Assembly: GCA_002365865.1 (NCBI GenBank)
Contig: DFAQ01000049.1
Span: 1 to 32,942 of the forward strand
Source: Pelotomaculum sp. UBA3102
GTDB taxonomy: Bacteria; Bacillota; Desulfotomaculia; Desulfotomaculales; Pelotomaculaceae
DNA length: 32,942 nucleotides
Direction of reading: 5' to 3'
Part shown: one piece after another, positions 1 to 8,785 of the stretch
Layout of the letters: each line of letters begins with the position of its first letter
How positions within the stretch are numbered: the first letter of the stretch is position 1
Position numbers and translations under genes: made by a program
The notes under the pieces: generated by a model
What the model saw: only the letters and a program-made list of their open reading frames with translations
Told to the model about the DNA's origin: nothing
The model's database searches: none

Positions 1-48
1 TTTTACGGGCGGTCATGACTTTCTTTGCTGTTATATCGCCAAAAGAAA

Positions 49-1728
49 TTAAATCTTAAATTGCATGGATAAAACATTTAACCGGTCAACCATGCGCATC
101 AGTTTTTTAGCCAGGGAATCTATATCATGCAGGCTTTCCGTCTGCTGTTTAGTGTCGTTACCGGCTCCCGTACTTTTATTTATGGATATAAGAAGGTCGC
201 TCATAATACTTGCCTGACTTTGTCTGATTTCTTCAATGCCGCCAGATTGCCGCTGTACGCCGGACGCCATTTCTTCGATAATTTCCTTGCCCTGCTTCAG
301 GGAGGCCAGTATCTCTTCAAGAGAATCCCTGACCTCTTTAACGGCATCCCTTCCGTTTACCAGCTGAGCTAAATGCTTTTCCAGGTCCACCGAAACATCA
401 TGCCAAATACTTTTTATATTTGTCAGTTCTCCGGAAATTTCTTTGATCCGTAGGGAAGATTCTTCGGAAACACGGCTCAGGTCTTCCGCCATCCGGGCAA
501 GTTTTTTATCGCCGGACCGAGCGGCTTCCAGTGCTGCCTGAACCGTACAGGATTTGCTTTTTTCAACCAGGGTGGAAAAATGTTCTATATCCTTGGTAAA
601 TTTTTCTACCATCATTTCTAGTTGCCCGAGTGGAGCCAGCATTGTTTCAGGTGATTGATACGATGTCTCCAGGTTTAGAGCGATTTTTGATATGGCGTTA
701 ATTCCGCTTTCTCCTTTTTGGATAGTTTGATTAACCTCGTTGAGGATCTGCAGGATGGCATCCATAGCATTTTGGGACTGGTCGGAAAGCTGTTCCGATA
801 ATGCCACCGATTGTTTTAAAATATCCACCTGCTCCGTCGTATCCTGTTTTAAACCGTCAAATGTCCGGGACAACCTGTCGTTGGTTTCTCCCGACACATG
901 AAGTTTTCCCAGAATTTGTTCCGCGGATTTATTAATATCCACGGCACTGGATTTTACTGACTGGATCAGGTTCGACAGGTGTACGATCATGGTGTTGAAA
1001 GCTTGGGCCAGTTCTCCCAGTTCGTCGCGGTTTCTAACGGGTACTTTGCAGGAAAAATCTCCTATAGCCAGTTTTTCCGTAGCGGCAGCCAGGTCAAGCA
1101 ACGGTTTTTGCATTAGCCTTTTACTAATCAGGGCCGCCAGGAAAATACCTGCCAGGACCGCCGGCAGGCAGATAACGAAAATATTAATCATATTTTCACG
1201 CGCATGACGGTTTAACCCAGACAAGTCAAGGCCTAACCGGAAGTATCCCCCGGAGTTGGTTCCGAGGTTTACCGGCGCGTAAAAATCCATTACGGCCGGG
1301 TTCTCCTGTTCATCGTGACGTACTCTAACCATTTCATTTCCTGTGGAAATAATACTTTTGGTTTCTTCATCGTTTAATTCCATACCCACCAAATTATCAT
1401 AGGTATGAGCCAGAATTTTTCCGTCCGGGTCAAGAATCATCACGTAACTTATATTTTCGTACGCTCCTATTTTTTCAACCAGGTTGTTCATAAATTCAAG
1501 GTTGCCGTTTTGGAGGTACCCGCTGTTAAACTGTAAGGCAGTGTGAATAATGTTCCAGCCTTTCTCCTGGTATTCATTTTTTAAAAGGTTCCGGTCACGT
1601 ACAACCACTGACGTTCCTACCGCAGTCACTAAAAATGAAATCAACAGGCTAAAAGCTATGGCTATTTTGGTAGCAACTGAAAACCTTAATCCAGGACCTC
1701 TGAGCTTATTTTTTCCTTTAATTTTCAT
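49..1728 (-). CDS. Membrane chemoreceptor-like protein (sCache-like/HAMP, degenerate signalling tip)
   Basis: This 559-aa protein has a transmembrane segment at about residues 20-44, an extracellular domain of about 135 residues with an sCache-like strand pattern (YVMILDPDGKILAHT near 95-109), a second transmembrane segment at about 182-203, a HAMP domain at about 204-257, and a long helical cytoplasmic region to the end. That region resembles the MCP signalling hairpin: QAALEAARSGD at 397-407 matches the AAIEAARAGE stretch of chemoreceptors. The residues before it, which in real receptors form the conserved QTNLLALN tip that binds CheA/CheW, are replaced by unrelated ones, and the GRGF stretch after it is shortened. 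It starts with ATG after GGAGGTG, inside the last codons of the DUF192 gene (11-nt overlap), so it is the last visible gene of the tad operon. A role in sensing for the pilus is inferred; classical chemotaxis signalling is doubtful. Confidence 0.8.
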   Translation of the reverse strand: MKIKGKNKLRGPGLRFSVATKIAIAFSLLISFLVTAVGTSVVVRDRNLLKNEYQEKGWNIIHTALQFNSGYLQNGNLEFMNNLVEKIGAYENISYVMILDPDGKILAHTYDNLVGMELNDEETKSIISTGNEMVRVRHDEQENPAVMDFYAPVNLGTNSGGYFRLGLDLSGLNRHARENMINIFVICLPAVLAGIFLAALISKRLMQKPLLDLAAATEKLAIGDFSCKVPVRNRDELGELAQAFNTMIVHLSNLIQSVKSSAVDINKSAEQILGKLHVSGETNDRLSRTFDGLKQDTTEQVDILKQSVALSEQLSDQSQNAMDAILQILNEVNQTIQKGESGINAISKIALNLETSYQSPETMLAPLGQLEMMVEKFTKDIEHFSTLVEKSKSCTVQAALEAARSGDKKLARMAEDLSRVSEESSLRIKEISGELTNIKSIWHDVSVDLEKHLAQLVNGRDAVKEVRDSLEEILASLKQGKEIIEEMASGVQRQSGGIEEIRQSQASIMSDLLISINKSTGAGNDTKQQTESLHDIDSLAKKLMRMVDRLNVLSMQFKI

Positions 1729-2086
1729 AACCCACCTCCGTAGTGCTAATTTGCAGCCGGTGTCCTTTCACTGTATCGGTAGTTGCAATGTGACCGGCCG
1801 ACAGTTCTACTACAAATTTTGTTTTCATGATTATCGGACTGAACTTGTAAGGCTTTAAGTTTTCTACAACTTCCAGAACTACCGCTTCTTGATCAAGGAA
1901 AATAACGTCTATGGAAAATCTCATAAAAAAAGTATGTACGGCATTACAGGGAAAAAGGATTAAGGCCTCACCTTTATTCAAACCAGGCCGGCCAATCAGA
2001 CCGTTTAACCGTTTGAAAAAGCTGTCCGCCAGTTCAATTTTGTCAGCGAGCACTGTTTGGTTGGATAAATTAACTAAACGCATCAT
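1718..2086 (-). CDS. DUF192 family protein
   Basis: This is a 122-aa protein of the DUF192 family, a small beta-rich domain of unknown function. Family hallmarks visible here are the GLIGRPGL-like stretch near residues 30-36, the NAVHTFFMRFSIDVIFLD core (about 49-66) and the closing VVELSAGHI stretch (about 91-99). There is no signal peptide, so a cytoplasmic location is likely, although many DUF192 proteins are exported. The reading frame has two consecutive ATG codons just after GGGAGG; the second gives better spacing. The gene lies 26 nt after tadC and overlaps the receptor-like gene, so it is clearly part of the pilus operon. Its biochemical role is unknown and I do not assign one. Confidence 0.85.
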   Translation of the reverse strand: MMRLVNLSNQTVLADKIELADSFFKRLNGLIGRPGLNKGEALILFPCNAVHTFFMRFSIDVIFLDQEAVVLEVVENLKPYKFSPIIMKTKFVVELSAGHIATTDTVKGHRLQISTTEVGYEN

Positions 2087-2112
2087 AACCTCCCGGCTTA
2101 TTTGTTTAAATG

Positions 2113-3033
2113 CTAATTTAAAAAATATTTGGTGATCTGAATCGCTGCCGGCCCCAATAACACCACAAAGAGTGCCGGAAAAATAAATAAGACTATGGGT
2201 ATAAGTATTTTTACGGGAGCTTTCATGGCCGTTTCCTCAGCTTTTTGACGGCGCTTCTGGCGGATCTGCCCGGACTGAAGGCGCAGGATGTTTCCGATGC
2301 TGATTCCTAACCGGTCAGCCAGGATCACCGACCCGGTAAAAGTGGAAAGGTCATCTACACCCGTACGCCTGGACATATCTCGCAACGCTTCAACTCTTGA
2401 TTTTCCCATTTTTATTTCCTGCAGTACGATAAAAAACTCCTCGGAAAGCACTCCTCTGGTTTTTTCTACCACCTTCATCAATGCCCCGTCAAAACCTAGG
2501 CCCGCTTCTACGCTCACCGTGAGCAGATCCAGGATATCCGGAAGACTTTTTTCGATTTCTTGTTTACGGACAGACCCCTTTCTATTAATATATAAATCCG
2601 GCAAAAACCATCCCAACCCGATACCTGCAAATCCGATTAAAATTGCCTGTACAGTCCCTTTACCGCCAATTTCACCCGATATAAAAAGGCAGGCGGCAAT
2701 TCCCGCGGCGGCCAGGTATTTAAATACAAGCAGTTCTCTGGGAGCAATCTTATGACCGGCACCCGCACCGGTAATCTTTTTGGCAAGTTCGGCTTCCTTT
2801 TCGGCCGGCAACACTTTAGAAATTAAATGAGACATTTTGGCCAGGAGCGGCCTGACGGCTCTTTTAAAAAGAGGGGTTTTTAACTCTTGCTCCCGCACTG
2901 TAGGCGTACGCCTGCCGACTATTTCAACAACCCTTCTTTCCAACCGCCGGCGTTCTTTAAATATAAAATTATATAATAAAAGGATTAAGAGGAAGGTTCC
3001 GATGAAAGTAAATACAGCAATAAGTTCCGGCAA
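2113..3033 (-). CDS. tadC: TadC, inner-membrane platform protein of the Tad/Flp pilus
   Basis: This 306-aa type II secretion F-domain protein is one of two paired membrane platform subunits that couple the ATPase to pilin polymerisation. It has an N-terminal transmembrane segment, a pair of hydrophobic segments near residues 105-150, a cytoplasmic helical T2SF domain (LPDILDLLTVSVEAGLGFDGAL is typical) and a C-terminal membrane segment. I chose the TTG at 3033, 8 nt after AGGAGG. The TTG two codons earlier (3039) lies only 2 nt from the ribosome binding site. It is 12 nt downstream of tadB, the usual TadB-TadC pairing. Confidence 0.92.
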   Translation of the reverse strand: MPELIAVFTFIGTFLLILLLYNFIFKERRRLERRVVEIVGRRTPTVREQELKTPLFKRAVRPLLAKMSHLISKVLPAEKEAELAKKITGAGAGHKIAPRELLVFKYLAAAGIAACLFISGEIGGKGTVQAILIGFAGIGLGWFLPDLYINRKGSVRKQEIEKSLPDILDLLTVSVEAGLGFDGALMKVVEKTRGVLSEEFFIVLQEIKMGKSRVEALRDMSRRTGVDDLSTFTGSVILADRLGISIGNILRLQSGQIRQKRRQKAEETAMKAPVKILIPIVLFIFPALFVVLLGPAAIQITKYFLN

Positions 3034-3045
3034 AAACAACCCCTC

Positions 3046-4011
3046 CTAAACCGGTATTTGAACAATTTTCTTTATTAGCGCCAGCCCCAGAATTTGTGAC
3101 AGAACTGCTGTAAAAACCATGGCCAAGCCGGCTTTACTGGTGAAAAGAAGTTTTATGTATCCGGGGTTAAGCACGTATAATACCATGGTAATCAGGACCG
3201 GAAGGAGACCTATTATCAGGCCTGATATTTTGCCCTGGGCGGTAAGCGTGTTAATCTCCCCTTTGATGCGCACCCTCTCCCTGATAGTGTTAGCAATATT
3301 ATCCAGCACTTCTGAAAGGTTGCCGCCCACCTGCCTTTGGATCAGCACCGCAGTTACAACTAGTTCAAGATCTTCACTCTTTACCCGGAAAGTCATGTTC
3401 TGCAATGCTTCTTCGGTAAAAGTGCCCCAATTCATTTCCTGAAGTGCAATGCCAAATTCCCTGGCGAGCGGATCCGGCATTTCTTTGCACACCATATCCA
3501 GGGCCTGAAGAAAACTGAACCCGGAGCGAAGGGAATTTGCCATAATTACCAGGGCATCACCGATCTGACCGTTAAACTTGGACAATCTTTTTGTTTTCGC
3601 CGTTCTCAAACTGAAATAGGGCAGGTAACTTCCAAGTATGGCCGCAATAATGCCGGCAACCGGTCTGCCGGTAATAACAGTTAAGGTTAAGCCGCCGGTC
3701 AGGGACAGAATAAGTATTAAGCCGAGGAATTCTTCACCTTTCAAGGGAATATCCGCTCTGGCCAAATCTGCGTCAACTTTTTCTGTGATTTTTCTGGCGG
3801 TAAAAAGCCTGCCTGCCAGGATTAATATTCTTCGGCCCGCCTTGATATTGTTTTTTTTATCCTTTCTGAACCAACCGTGCTTATTTTTGCCGAAAACCTG
3901 GTTCATTCTTTTGGCCACTGCTTCCTGTTCACCGGCCTTTAATTGCATAACACCCAGGCTGAAAAGGATTACTGTAAGAAAAGCCAGTACCGCTATAGTA
4001 GAAGGGGTCAA
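3046..4011 (-). CDS. tadB: TadB, inner-membrane platform protein of the Tad/Flp pilus
   Basis: This T2SF-domain membrane protein is about 321 aa and partners TadC. It has an N-terminal transmembrane segment (IAVLAFLTVILFSLGVM), a hydrophobic pair around residues 95-125, the cytoplasmic T2SF domain with the family stretch ALVIMANSLRSGFSFLQAL, and two C-terminal membrane helices. The longest reading frame starts at an ATG at 4026, but no ribosome binding site precedes that ATG. A GGAGG lies inside its first codons and is 8 nt before a TTG at 4011, so TTG is the likely real start. It follows cpaF after 33 nt. Confidence 0.92.
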   Translation of the reverse strand: MTPSTIAVLAFLTVILFSLGVMQLKAGEQEAVAKRMNQVFGKNKHGWFRKDKKNNIKAGRRILILAGRLFTARKITEKVDADLARADIPLKGEEFLGLILILSLTGGLTLTVITGRPVAGIIAAILGSYLPYFSLRTAKTKRLSKFNGQIGDALVIMANSLRSGFSFLQALDMVCKEMPDPLAREFGIALQEMNWGTFTEEALQNMTFRVKSEDLELVVTAVLIQRQVGGNLSEVLDNIANTIRERVRIKGEINTLTAQGKISGLIIGLLPVLITMVLYVLNPGYIKLLFTSKAGLAMVFTAVLSQILGLALIKKIVQIPV

Positions 4012-4044
4012 TTTTAAAACCTCCATATTTTGTCGTTCAAAGCT

Positions 4045-5403
4045 TTATAAAATTGAAGGATCGAAGATTTCACAGGGCAGCGTTATACCGTAGGTTTCAA
4101 GGTCCCCAAGAAATTTGGGCCTTATTCCGGTAGCGATAAATTTCCCTTTGATTATGCCTTCCCGGTCTATTTTCTCCTGCTTATAAATGTAGATATCCTG
4201 TAGGATAATCATATCTCCTTCCATACCCTGCACTTCAGTAATATGGGTAATTTTCCTGGAACCGTCTCTCATGCGGCTTTGGTGAATAATCATATCGACA
4301 GCGGAGGAAATTTGTTCCCTGATGGCTTTTACCGGCAATTCCATGCCCGCCATTAACACCATGGTTTCCAGGCGTGAAAGCATATCGCGGGGTGAATTAG
4401 CGTGACCGGTGGTAATCGAACCGTCATGACCGGTATTCATTGCCTGGAGCATATCAAGAGCTTCCCCGCTGCGGACCTCTCCCACCACGATCCTGTCGGG
4501 CCTCATGCGCAAGGCATTCCTTACCAGGTCCCGGATGGTAATGACACCTTTCCCTTCAATATTAGGCGGGCGGCTTTCAAGAGTAATTACGTGTTCCTGC
4601 CTTAACTGGAGTTCAGCAGCATCCTCGATGGTAATTATCCTTTCATCCCCGGATATGAATGACGAGAGAATATTAAGCATAGTAGTTTTGCCGCTACCCG
4701 TCCCCCCCGAAACCACTATGTTCAACCTCGCCTTCACACAGGCCTCCAGAAACCTGGAAATTTGTGGGGTTAAGGTTCCTAAATCAATTAAATCATCAAT
4801 TGTCAGCGGATCCTTAAAAAACTTCCTGATGGTAATCGAGGGGCCGTTTAAGGCCAGAGGGGGAATGATGGCGTTTACCCTGGAACCGTCCGGCAAGCGG
4901 GCATCAACCATCGGCATACTTTCATCTATGCGCCGTCCCAGCGGGGCCACGATCCGGTCAATTATGTGCATAATATGATTGTGATCACGAAAAAATACTT
5001 CCGCCAGTTGAATTTTACCGTTCTTCTCTATATAAACCTTGTCCGGACCGTTTACCATCACTTCGGTTATTTCATTATCCTTTAATAAAGGGGTAATGGG
5101 ACCGAAAGCTGCGGCATCATCGGAAACTTCTCTTGCTATACGCAAACGATCCAATCGGGGAATTTGTTCCTCTTCCTGCTCAAGAATTTCCAGAACCATA
5201 TTTTCAATTTTATGTGCCATTCCTTCAGGCGTATTTTGGTCACTTGCATTTAATTCTTTCAACTCATCAATAATTTTTTTATGAATATCGTTTTTTAACT
5301 TTTCATAAGGGTCTTTCTTAAAGCAAGGTTGGTTTTTTAACGGAATATTTTTGTTTTCCTGTTTAATGGCTTTTTGCCTTTCCAACCTTTCCAGAAGAGA
5401 CAT
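4045..5403 (-). CDS. cpaF: CpaF/TadA, pilus assembly secretion ATPase
   Basis: This 452-aa ATPase of the CpaF/TadA branch of the type II/IV secretion superfamily powers Flp pilus assembly from the cytoplasm as a hexamer. Residues 1-90 form a charged helical N-terminal region. The N-terminal domain (about 95-200) contains the typical MVNGPDKVYIEKNGK stretch. The motor domain has Walker A GGTGSGKT at 233-240, the Asp box ITIEDAAEL at 257-265, a Walker B-type RIVVGEVR at 304-311 and the His box TGHANS at 332-337. All nucleotide-binding motifs are intact. It starts with ATG after AAAGGAG. The gene order tadZ-cpaF-tadB-tadC is the standard Tad core. Confidence 0.96.
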   Translation of the reverse strand: MSLLERLERQKAIKQENKNIPLKNQPCFKKDPYEKLKNDIHKKIIDELKELNASDQNTPEGMAHKIENMVLEILEQEEEQIPRLDRLRIAREVSDDAAAFGPITPLLKDNEITEVMVNGPDKVYIEKNGKIQLAEVFFRDHNHIMHIIDRIVAPLGRRIDESMPMVDARLPDGSRVNAIIPPLALNGPSITIRKFFKDPLTIDDLIDLGTLTPQISRFLEACVKARLNIVVSGGTGSGKTTMLNILSSFISGDERIITIEDAAELQLRQEHVITLESRPPNIEGKGVITIRDLVRNALRMRPDRIVVGEVRSGEALDMLQAMNTGHDGSITTGHANSPRDMLSRLETMVLMAGMELPVKAIREQISSAVDMIIHQSRMRDGSRKITHITEVQGMEGDMIILQDIYIYKQEKIDREGIIKGKFIATGIRPKFLGDLETYGITLPCEIFDPSIL

Positions 5404-5418
5404 CTAAGCTTCACTCCT

Positions 5419-6645
5419 TTAAAGACTAAAGATCCTGCCAATGAGCGACTTCTTGGCGCCTACAGCCTCAAGAGCGTTGCTCGTAACAGGCAGTTCCATC
5501 TTAGCTGCAAAATCTTTTATGTTTTGGGCAATCCTGCTGTTTGTATGGGTCAAAACAAACGGATGCCCCTTATTAATTGAAGAAAGGACTGTTTTTTCAT
5601 CGTTAGGCAAAATAACTGACGGAGAAGCATTTAAGCTTTTTTCCAGGTCGGAAATTTTAATCCCGTAGTCCTGGGTGGACCGGTTTAAAATTAACTTTAC
5701 CTTTTGAGACAGGTTAAGATTTTCCATGATATCCAGATCGATCTTGGCATGTTTAACCGACGGCAGGTCCCTGGTAAAGGTCAAAAGAACCTCATCGGCC
5801 ATTTCCAGGGCACTCAGGTTCAGATCGTTAAAAAGCGGGTAGGTGTCGACAACAACAAAATCGTAATTGCTTTTTAACTGGGTCAGGATCTCCTCGATAT
5901 GGCCTGCCTTCACGACCTCGGCCTTTTCCGGCCGCAGTGGGGCAGGGAGGACCTTCAAACCTGACATATGCGGTGCCAGGTAAGTGTTTACCAGGGAGTA
6001 TTCGAGAAGGTCCTCCTCCTGGACAAGTTCGGCTATTGTCGCCTTGGGCGCAAGATTCAGCATCACTGCTACATCACCGCCTTGCAGGCTGAGATCGACC
6101 AGAGATACGTTTTTTCCGGTTTGGGCAAGACATACGGCCAGATTGCAGGAAAGAGTGGTTTTACCGGTACCGCCTTTACTTGAAAATATCACCATTATTT
6201 TGCCTGCCGGGTTAACCCGGTCCGGTTGATTTTCGCCGGCCGGCTGCATTCCGGTACGCGCAGGCCGCATCCGGTAAATATTATTTACCCGGCGAATGGT
6301 TTCAGCAAGATCGTTGCAACTGAAAGGCTTTACCAAATAATCCCTGGCTCCCGCTGCCATGGCCTTTCTTAGATATTCAGGCTCTCCCTGAATAGATATA
6401 ATTACAATCGCAGTGTCAGGTGTCTGGTTGGCTATTAATTCCGATGCCGCTATTCCGTCAATACCCGGCAAATTGATGTCCATTAATACCACATCCGGTT
6501 TCAAGTCTTCCGCCATACGGATTGCCTCTTCACCGTTTGACGCTTCACCCACGATTGAAATATCCCCCTCGAAATAAAGCAGGCGTTTTATATCTTCCCG
6601 GGTACTGGCAATATCGTCGACAACCAGGACAGTAGTCCGGCTCAT
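5419..6645 (-). CDS. tadZ: TadZ/CpaE-like pilus localisation ATPase with an intact N-terminal receiver domain
   Basis: This 408-aa fusion has a response-regulator receiver domain (about 1-120), a short linker (121-147) and a MinD/ParA-like ATPase domain (about 148-385). TadZ/CpaE proteins mark the site of Tad pilus assembly. The ATPase has the deviant Walker A KGGTGKT at 157-163 and a conserved VVVDTYP stretch. In many TadZ proteins the receiver is degenerate. Here all phosphorylation residues appear present: D10/D11, phospho-acceptor D56 in LMDINLP, S84 and K106 in LVKPF. The domain is very like the receiver of the DegU-like regulator encoded upstream at 10017-10670, with the same residue numbers. 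It starts with ATG after GGAGGT. Control by phosphorylation is inferred. Confidence 0.93.
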   Translation of the reverse strand: MSRTTVLVVDDIASTREDIKRLLYFEGDISIVGEASNGEEAIRMAEDLKPDVVLMDINLPGIDGIAASELIANQTPDTAIVIISIQGEPEYLRKAMAAGARDYLVKPFSCNDLAETIRRVNNIYRMRPARTGMQPAGENQPDRVNPAGKIMVIFSSKGGTGKTTLSCNLAVCLAQTGKNVSLVDLSLQGGDVAVMLNLAPKATIAELVQEEDLLEYSLVNTYLAPHMSGLKVLPAPLRPEKAEVVKAGHIEEILTQLKSNYDFVVVDTYPLFNDLNLSALEMADEVLLTFTRDLPSVKHAKIDLDIMENLNLSQKVKLILNRSTQDYGIKISDLEKSLNASPSVILPNDEKTVLSSINKGHPFVLTHTNSRIAQNIKDFAAKMELPVTSNALEAVGAKKSLIGRIFSL

Positions 6646-6659
6646 ACTGTTACCTCCTT

Positions 6660-7388
6660 TTAATGAACCAATTGGTCCATCTTGATTGACGGAAGTGTGA
6701 CGGGTTCCCGGTCGGCTGCCGGGCGGAGAATCAAACGGATCGATCCTTTCTCAGAACAAAGAACCAGAGGTTGAGCCTGTTCGGGAGTAACCGAAAGGGT
6801 AATCGTACGCGCAGGAACCGGATCTTTTTGCTGCTGATTACTTCCTGAGGACGGGATGGTTGATTGATCGACAGAAAGAACATCCACATCTTGAATTAAC
6901 AGCGTGGTTATACTATATTTTTCATATCCCACCGCACCCTGCAGATCAAAAGTTCCCAGGACATCCACCCGGTCACCCGGCCGGACCAGACCGGCAAGGC
7001 CTGAAACCTCGTTAACCGGGATGGTTACGGCCCGCTTGCCCTGCTGCAGCATAAAAGACAAGTCACCAAAGGCATCTTTATCTCCAGCCACCCGGTCCCG
7101 AAGCACCTGTTCACCGGACAAGATATCGAGTTTGGCGATTTTACCTATTACCTCTTTGGTATCTACCGCAGCGCGATTATTGATGTATTTTGAAGGGATA
7201 TCTTTTAGTTCGACCATTTGCGCTGTAATTCTGGTTTTAGCAGGGATACGCTGACTTGCAGTCACCACCTTGATAAAATCACCGCTGATTTCGTATGTCT
7301 GCTTCAATTTTTCCAGATACAGGAACACCCCTCCGGCAGCGGCCAGACCCGCTATTACTGCCAGTATCAGGATTAACTTGTTTTTCAT
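6660..7388 (-). CDS. cpaB: CpaB/RcpC-like pilus assembly protein (SAF domain)
   Basis: This protein of about 242 aa has one N-terminal membrane anchor (LILILAVIAGLAAAGGVFLY) followed by an SAF domain. The SAF hallmarks are a PAKTRITAQMVELKDIP stretch, then GEQVLRDRV, and later the GLVRPGDRVDVLGTF stretch typical of CpaB/RcpC. In diderm bacteria CpaB is linked to the secretin; here it probably acts on the outer face of a single membrane, perhaps binding the cell wall. The frame opens at a GTG at 7397, but GAGGTGG precedes an ATG three codons later with better spacing, so I use 7388. It lies 12 nt downstream of the TadG-like gene. Confidence 0.92.
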   Translation of the reverse strand: MKNKLILILAVIAGLAAAGGVFLYLEKLKQTYEISGDFIKVVTASQRIPAKTRITAQMVELKDIPSKYINNRAAVDTKEVIGKIAKLDILSGEQVLRDRVAGDKDAFGDLSFMLQQGKRAVTIPVNEVSGLAGLVRPGDRVDVLGTFDLQGAVGYEKYSITTLLIQDVDVLSVDQSTIPSSGSNQQQKDPVPARTITLSVTPEQAQPLVLCSEKGSIRLILRPAADREPVTLPSIKMDQLVH

Positions 7389-7400
7389 GCCGTCCACCTC

Positions 7401-8363
7401 TTATTCAATTAACTTGACTCCCTTGAGCCCATAATCAACCTGGTTGGAAGATGAATCCCCCTCAACGACCATCTTTATAAAGTAACCATATATTTCATTT
7501 TCGTTACCCTGGCCCGGCACCACGGTATCTACCAGGAAAGCGGCAAAGCCGACAATCCTGATTGTTTTTATTTGCCCGTCGTTAATGATACTGGGTTCAT
7601 AAACCGGTATAATCAATATCCTGGGACATCCGGGATTATAGTTGAGAGGGGTGCATTGAGGCGAATGATTACAAAGCCCGATGCGGTAATTTATTGCCCG
7701 CCTGGTGGGATTGGATATGTTACCCGTTTCAGTATCAATCTGATCGCCCACGTTGAGTATGCTGTCATAACCATACCTTAAATTTTCTTCGTAAATGTCT
7801 GCACCGGTTCCACCCAGGGAGAGAGCGCCGTAGGTACCCGGGCCCAGCGGAGAACCATCGGGATCATTGGATCCCTGCTTAAGCTTGTATAAGGTATTGA
7901 AATCAAAAGACTGGTTGGGTACGGCCAGAGGCGCTGCACCCTGATATGAGGTTAAGCCGCATATCGCAGCTGATGAACGGGCACTGACGGTTCCGGATTC
8001 AATACCGAGTATTCCGGCAAATGTAAAATTTACTTCTTTGGTTGCCGAAACAGTAATCTTTGAATTTTGCCGGCCATTATATGCCGATACCAGTGGGGGA
8101 GCGGGACTGCAACCGTTCAACAGGGCGTAGTTCACTGCGACAGCTCGCGCTTGGACGGGACTTACCGGCAGTTCCTGCGCACCTGCCAGTGCTGCAGCGT
8201 CCAAAGCGTTGGCAAGTTTTTGTTTGTTAAGGGCCAGTACTCCGATATCGGTTACCAGGGCAACAAACCCCAGAAGCACCGCCATCCCGGCAGAAACCAG
8301 GATCAGGGCAAAACCTTTTTGTTCCCTTAACAAACAACGCGTTATTTTTTTAATATTTTTCAT
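7401..8363 (-). CDS. tadG: TadG-like pseudopilin/surface protein
   Basis: This protein of about 320 aa has a TadG/TadE-type N-terminus. A short basic segment is followed by QKGFALILVSAGMAVLLGFVAL, a single membrane helix with the Tad-like motif LNKQKLANALDAAALAGAQEL after it. The rest (about residues 65-320) is extracellular and recognisable only as beta-rich and Gly/Asn/Pro-rich. A small cysteine cluster falls in the CNHSPQC...PGC region. I see no von Willebrand A domain like that of some TadG proteins. The frame is open 35 codons further upstream, but the ATG at 8363 follows AAAGGAGG and is the clear start. It sits 14 nt after the TadE-like gene. Confidence 0.85.
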   Translation of the reverse strand: MKNIKKITRCLLREQKGFALILVSAGMAVLLGFVALVTDIGVLALNKQKLANALDAAALAGAQELPVSPVQARAVAVNYALLNGCSPAPPLVSAYNGRQNSKITVSATKEVNFTFAGILGIESGTVSARSSAAICGLTSYQGAAPLAVPNQSFDFNTLYKLKQGSNDPDGSPLGPGTYGALSLGGTGADIYEENLRYGYDSILNVGDQIDTETGNISNPTRRAINYRIGLCNHSPQCTPLNYNPGCPRILIIPVYEPSIINDGQIKTIRIVGFAAFLVDTVVPGQGNENEIYGYFIKMVVEGDSSSNQVDYGLKGVKLIE

Positions 8364-8377
8364 AGCGCAAGCCTCCT

Positions 8378-8785
8378 TTACTCTATCCGCATGGTGGTCG
8401 ATGCGGATAGTGGAAAGGGGTCGGGGAGAACTGTATCCATTACCGGAGTAATCAGTTCGACCGCGCAATCAACCTGTACGGTCAACGGAATCCCCCTGGT
8501 GCGGGAACTTTGTGCAGGGGTTATATTAATCTGTGCATCGGTCAAACCTAGAGATTCCGCAGCATCTTTTGTTTTTATTATGATTGCCGCATCATCCGCC
8601 CCGGTAACACCGGCACGGGCACCCTCTCTTGCAGCATTGGTAATCAGCAAGTACGAGTGAAGAATCCTGCCGAACTCCATGGTTCCCATCACCAGCAAGA
8701 TTATCAGCGGCAGAACCAGTGCCAGTTCAACAAGTGCCTGTCCCCGCTTTTCTTTCATGATTTTTTTGATCAGGTGCAAAAACAT
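8378..8785 (-). CDS. tadE: TadE-like pseudopilin
   Basis: This protein of about 135 aa shows the TadE N-terminal pattern: basic residues, then RGQALVELALVLPLIILLVMGTMEFGR, in which a Glu five residues into the helix follows a possible TadV cleavage site. It then has ITNAAREGARAG, the conserved TadE stretch. The remainder is a small extracellular domain. TadE-type pseudopilins are processed by the prepilin peptidase and support pilus initiation or surface anchoring. The ATG at 8785 shares its A with the stop codon of tadV (TGATG), which suggests translational coupling. A TTG two codons later, 6 nt after GAGGTG, is an alternative start. Confidence 0.88.
   Translation of the reverse strand: MFLHLIKKIMKEKRGQALVELALVLPLIILLVMGTMEFGRILHSYLLITNAAREGARAGVTGADDAAIIIKTKDAAESLGLTDAQINITPAQSSRTRGIPLTVQVDCAVELITPVMDTVLPDPFPLSASTTMRIE

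Noticed and set aside
5419..6645. Response regulator and ParA-type ATPase as two separate genes
   Set aside because: The frame is continuous from receiver to ATPase with a short linker, and receiver-ATPase fusion is normal for TadZ/CpaE.
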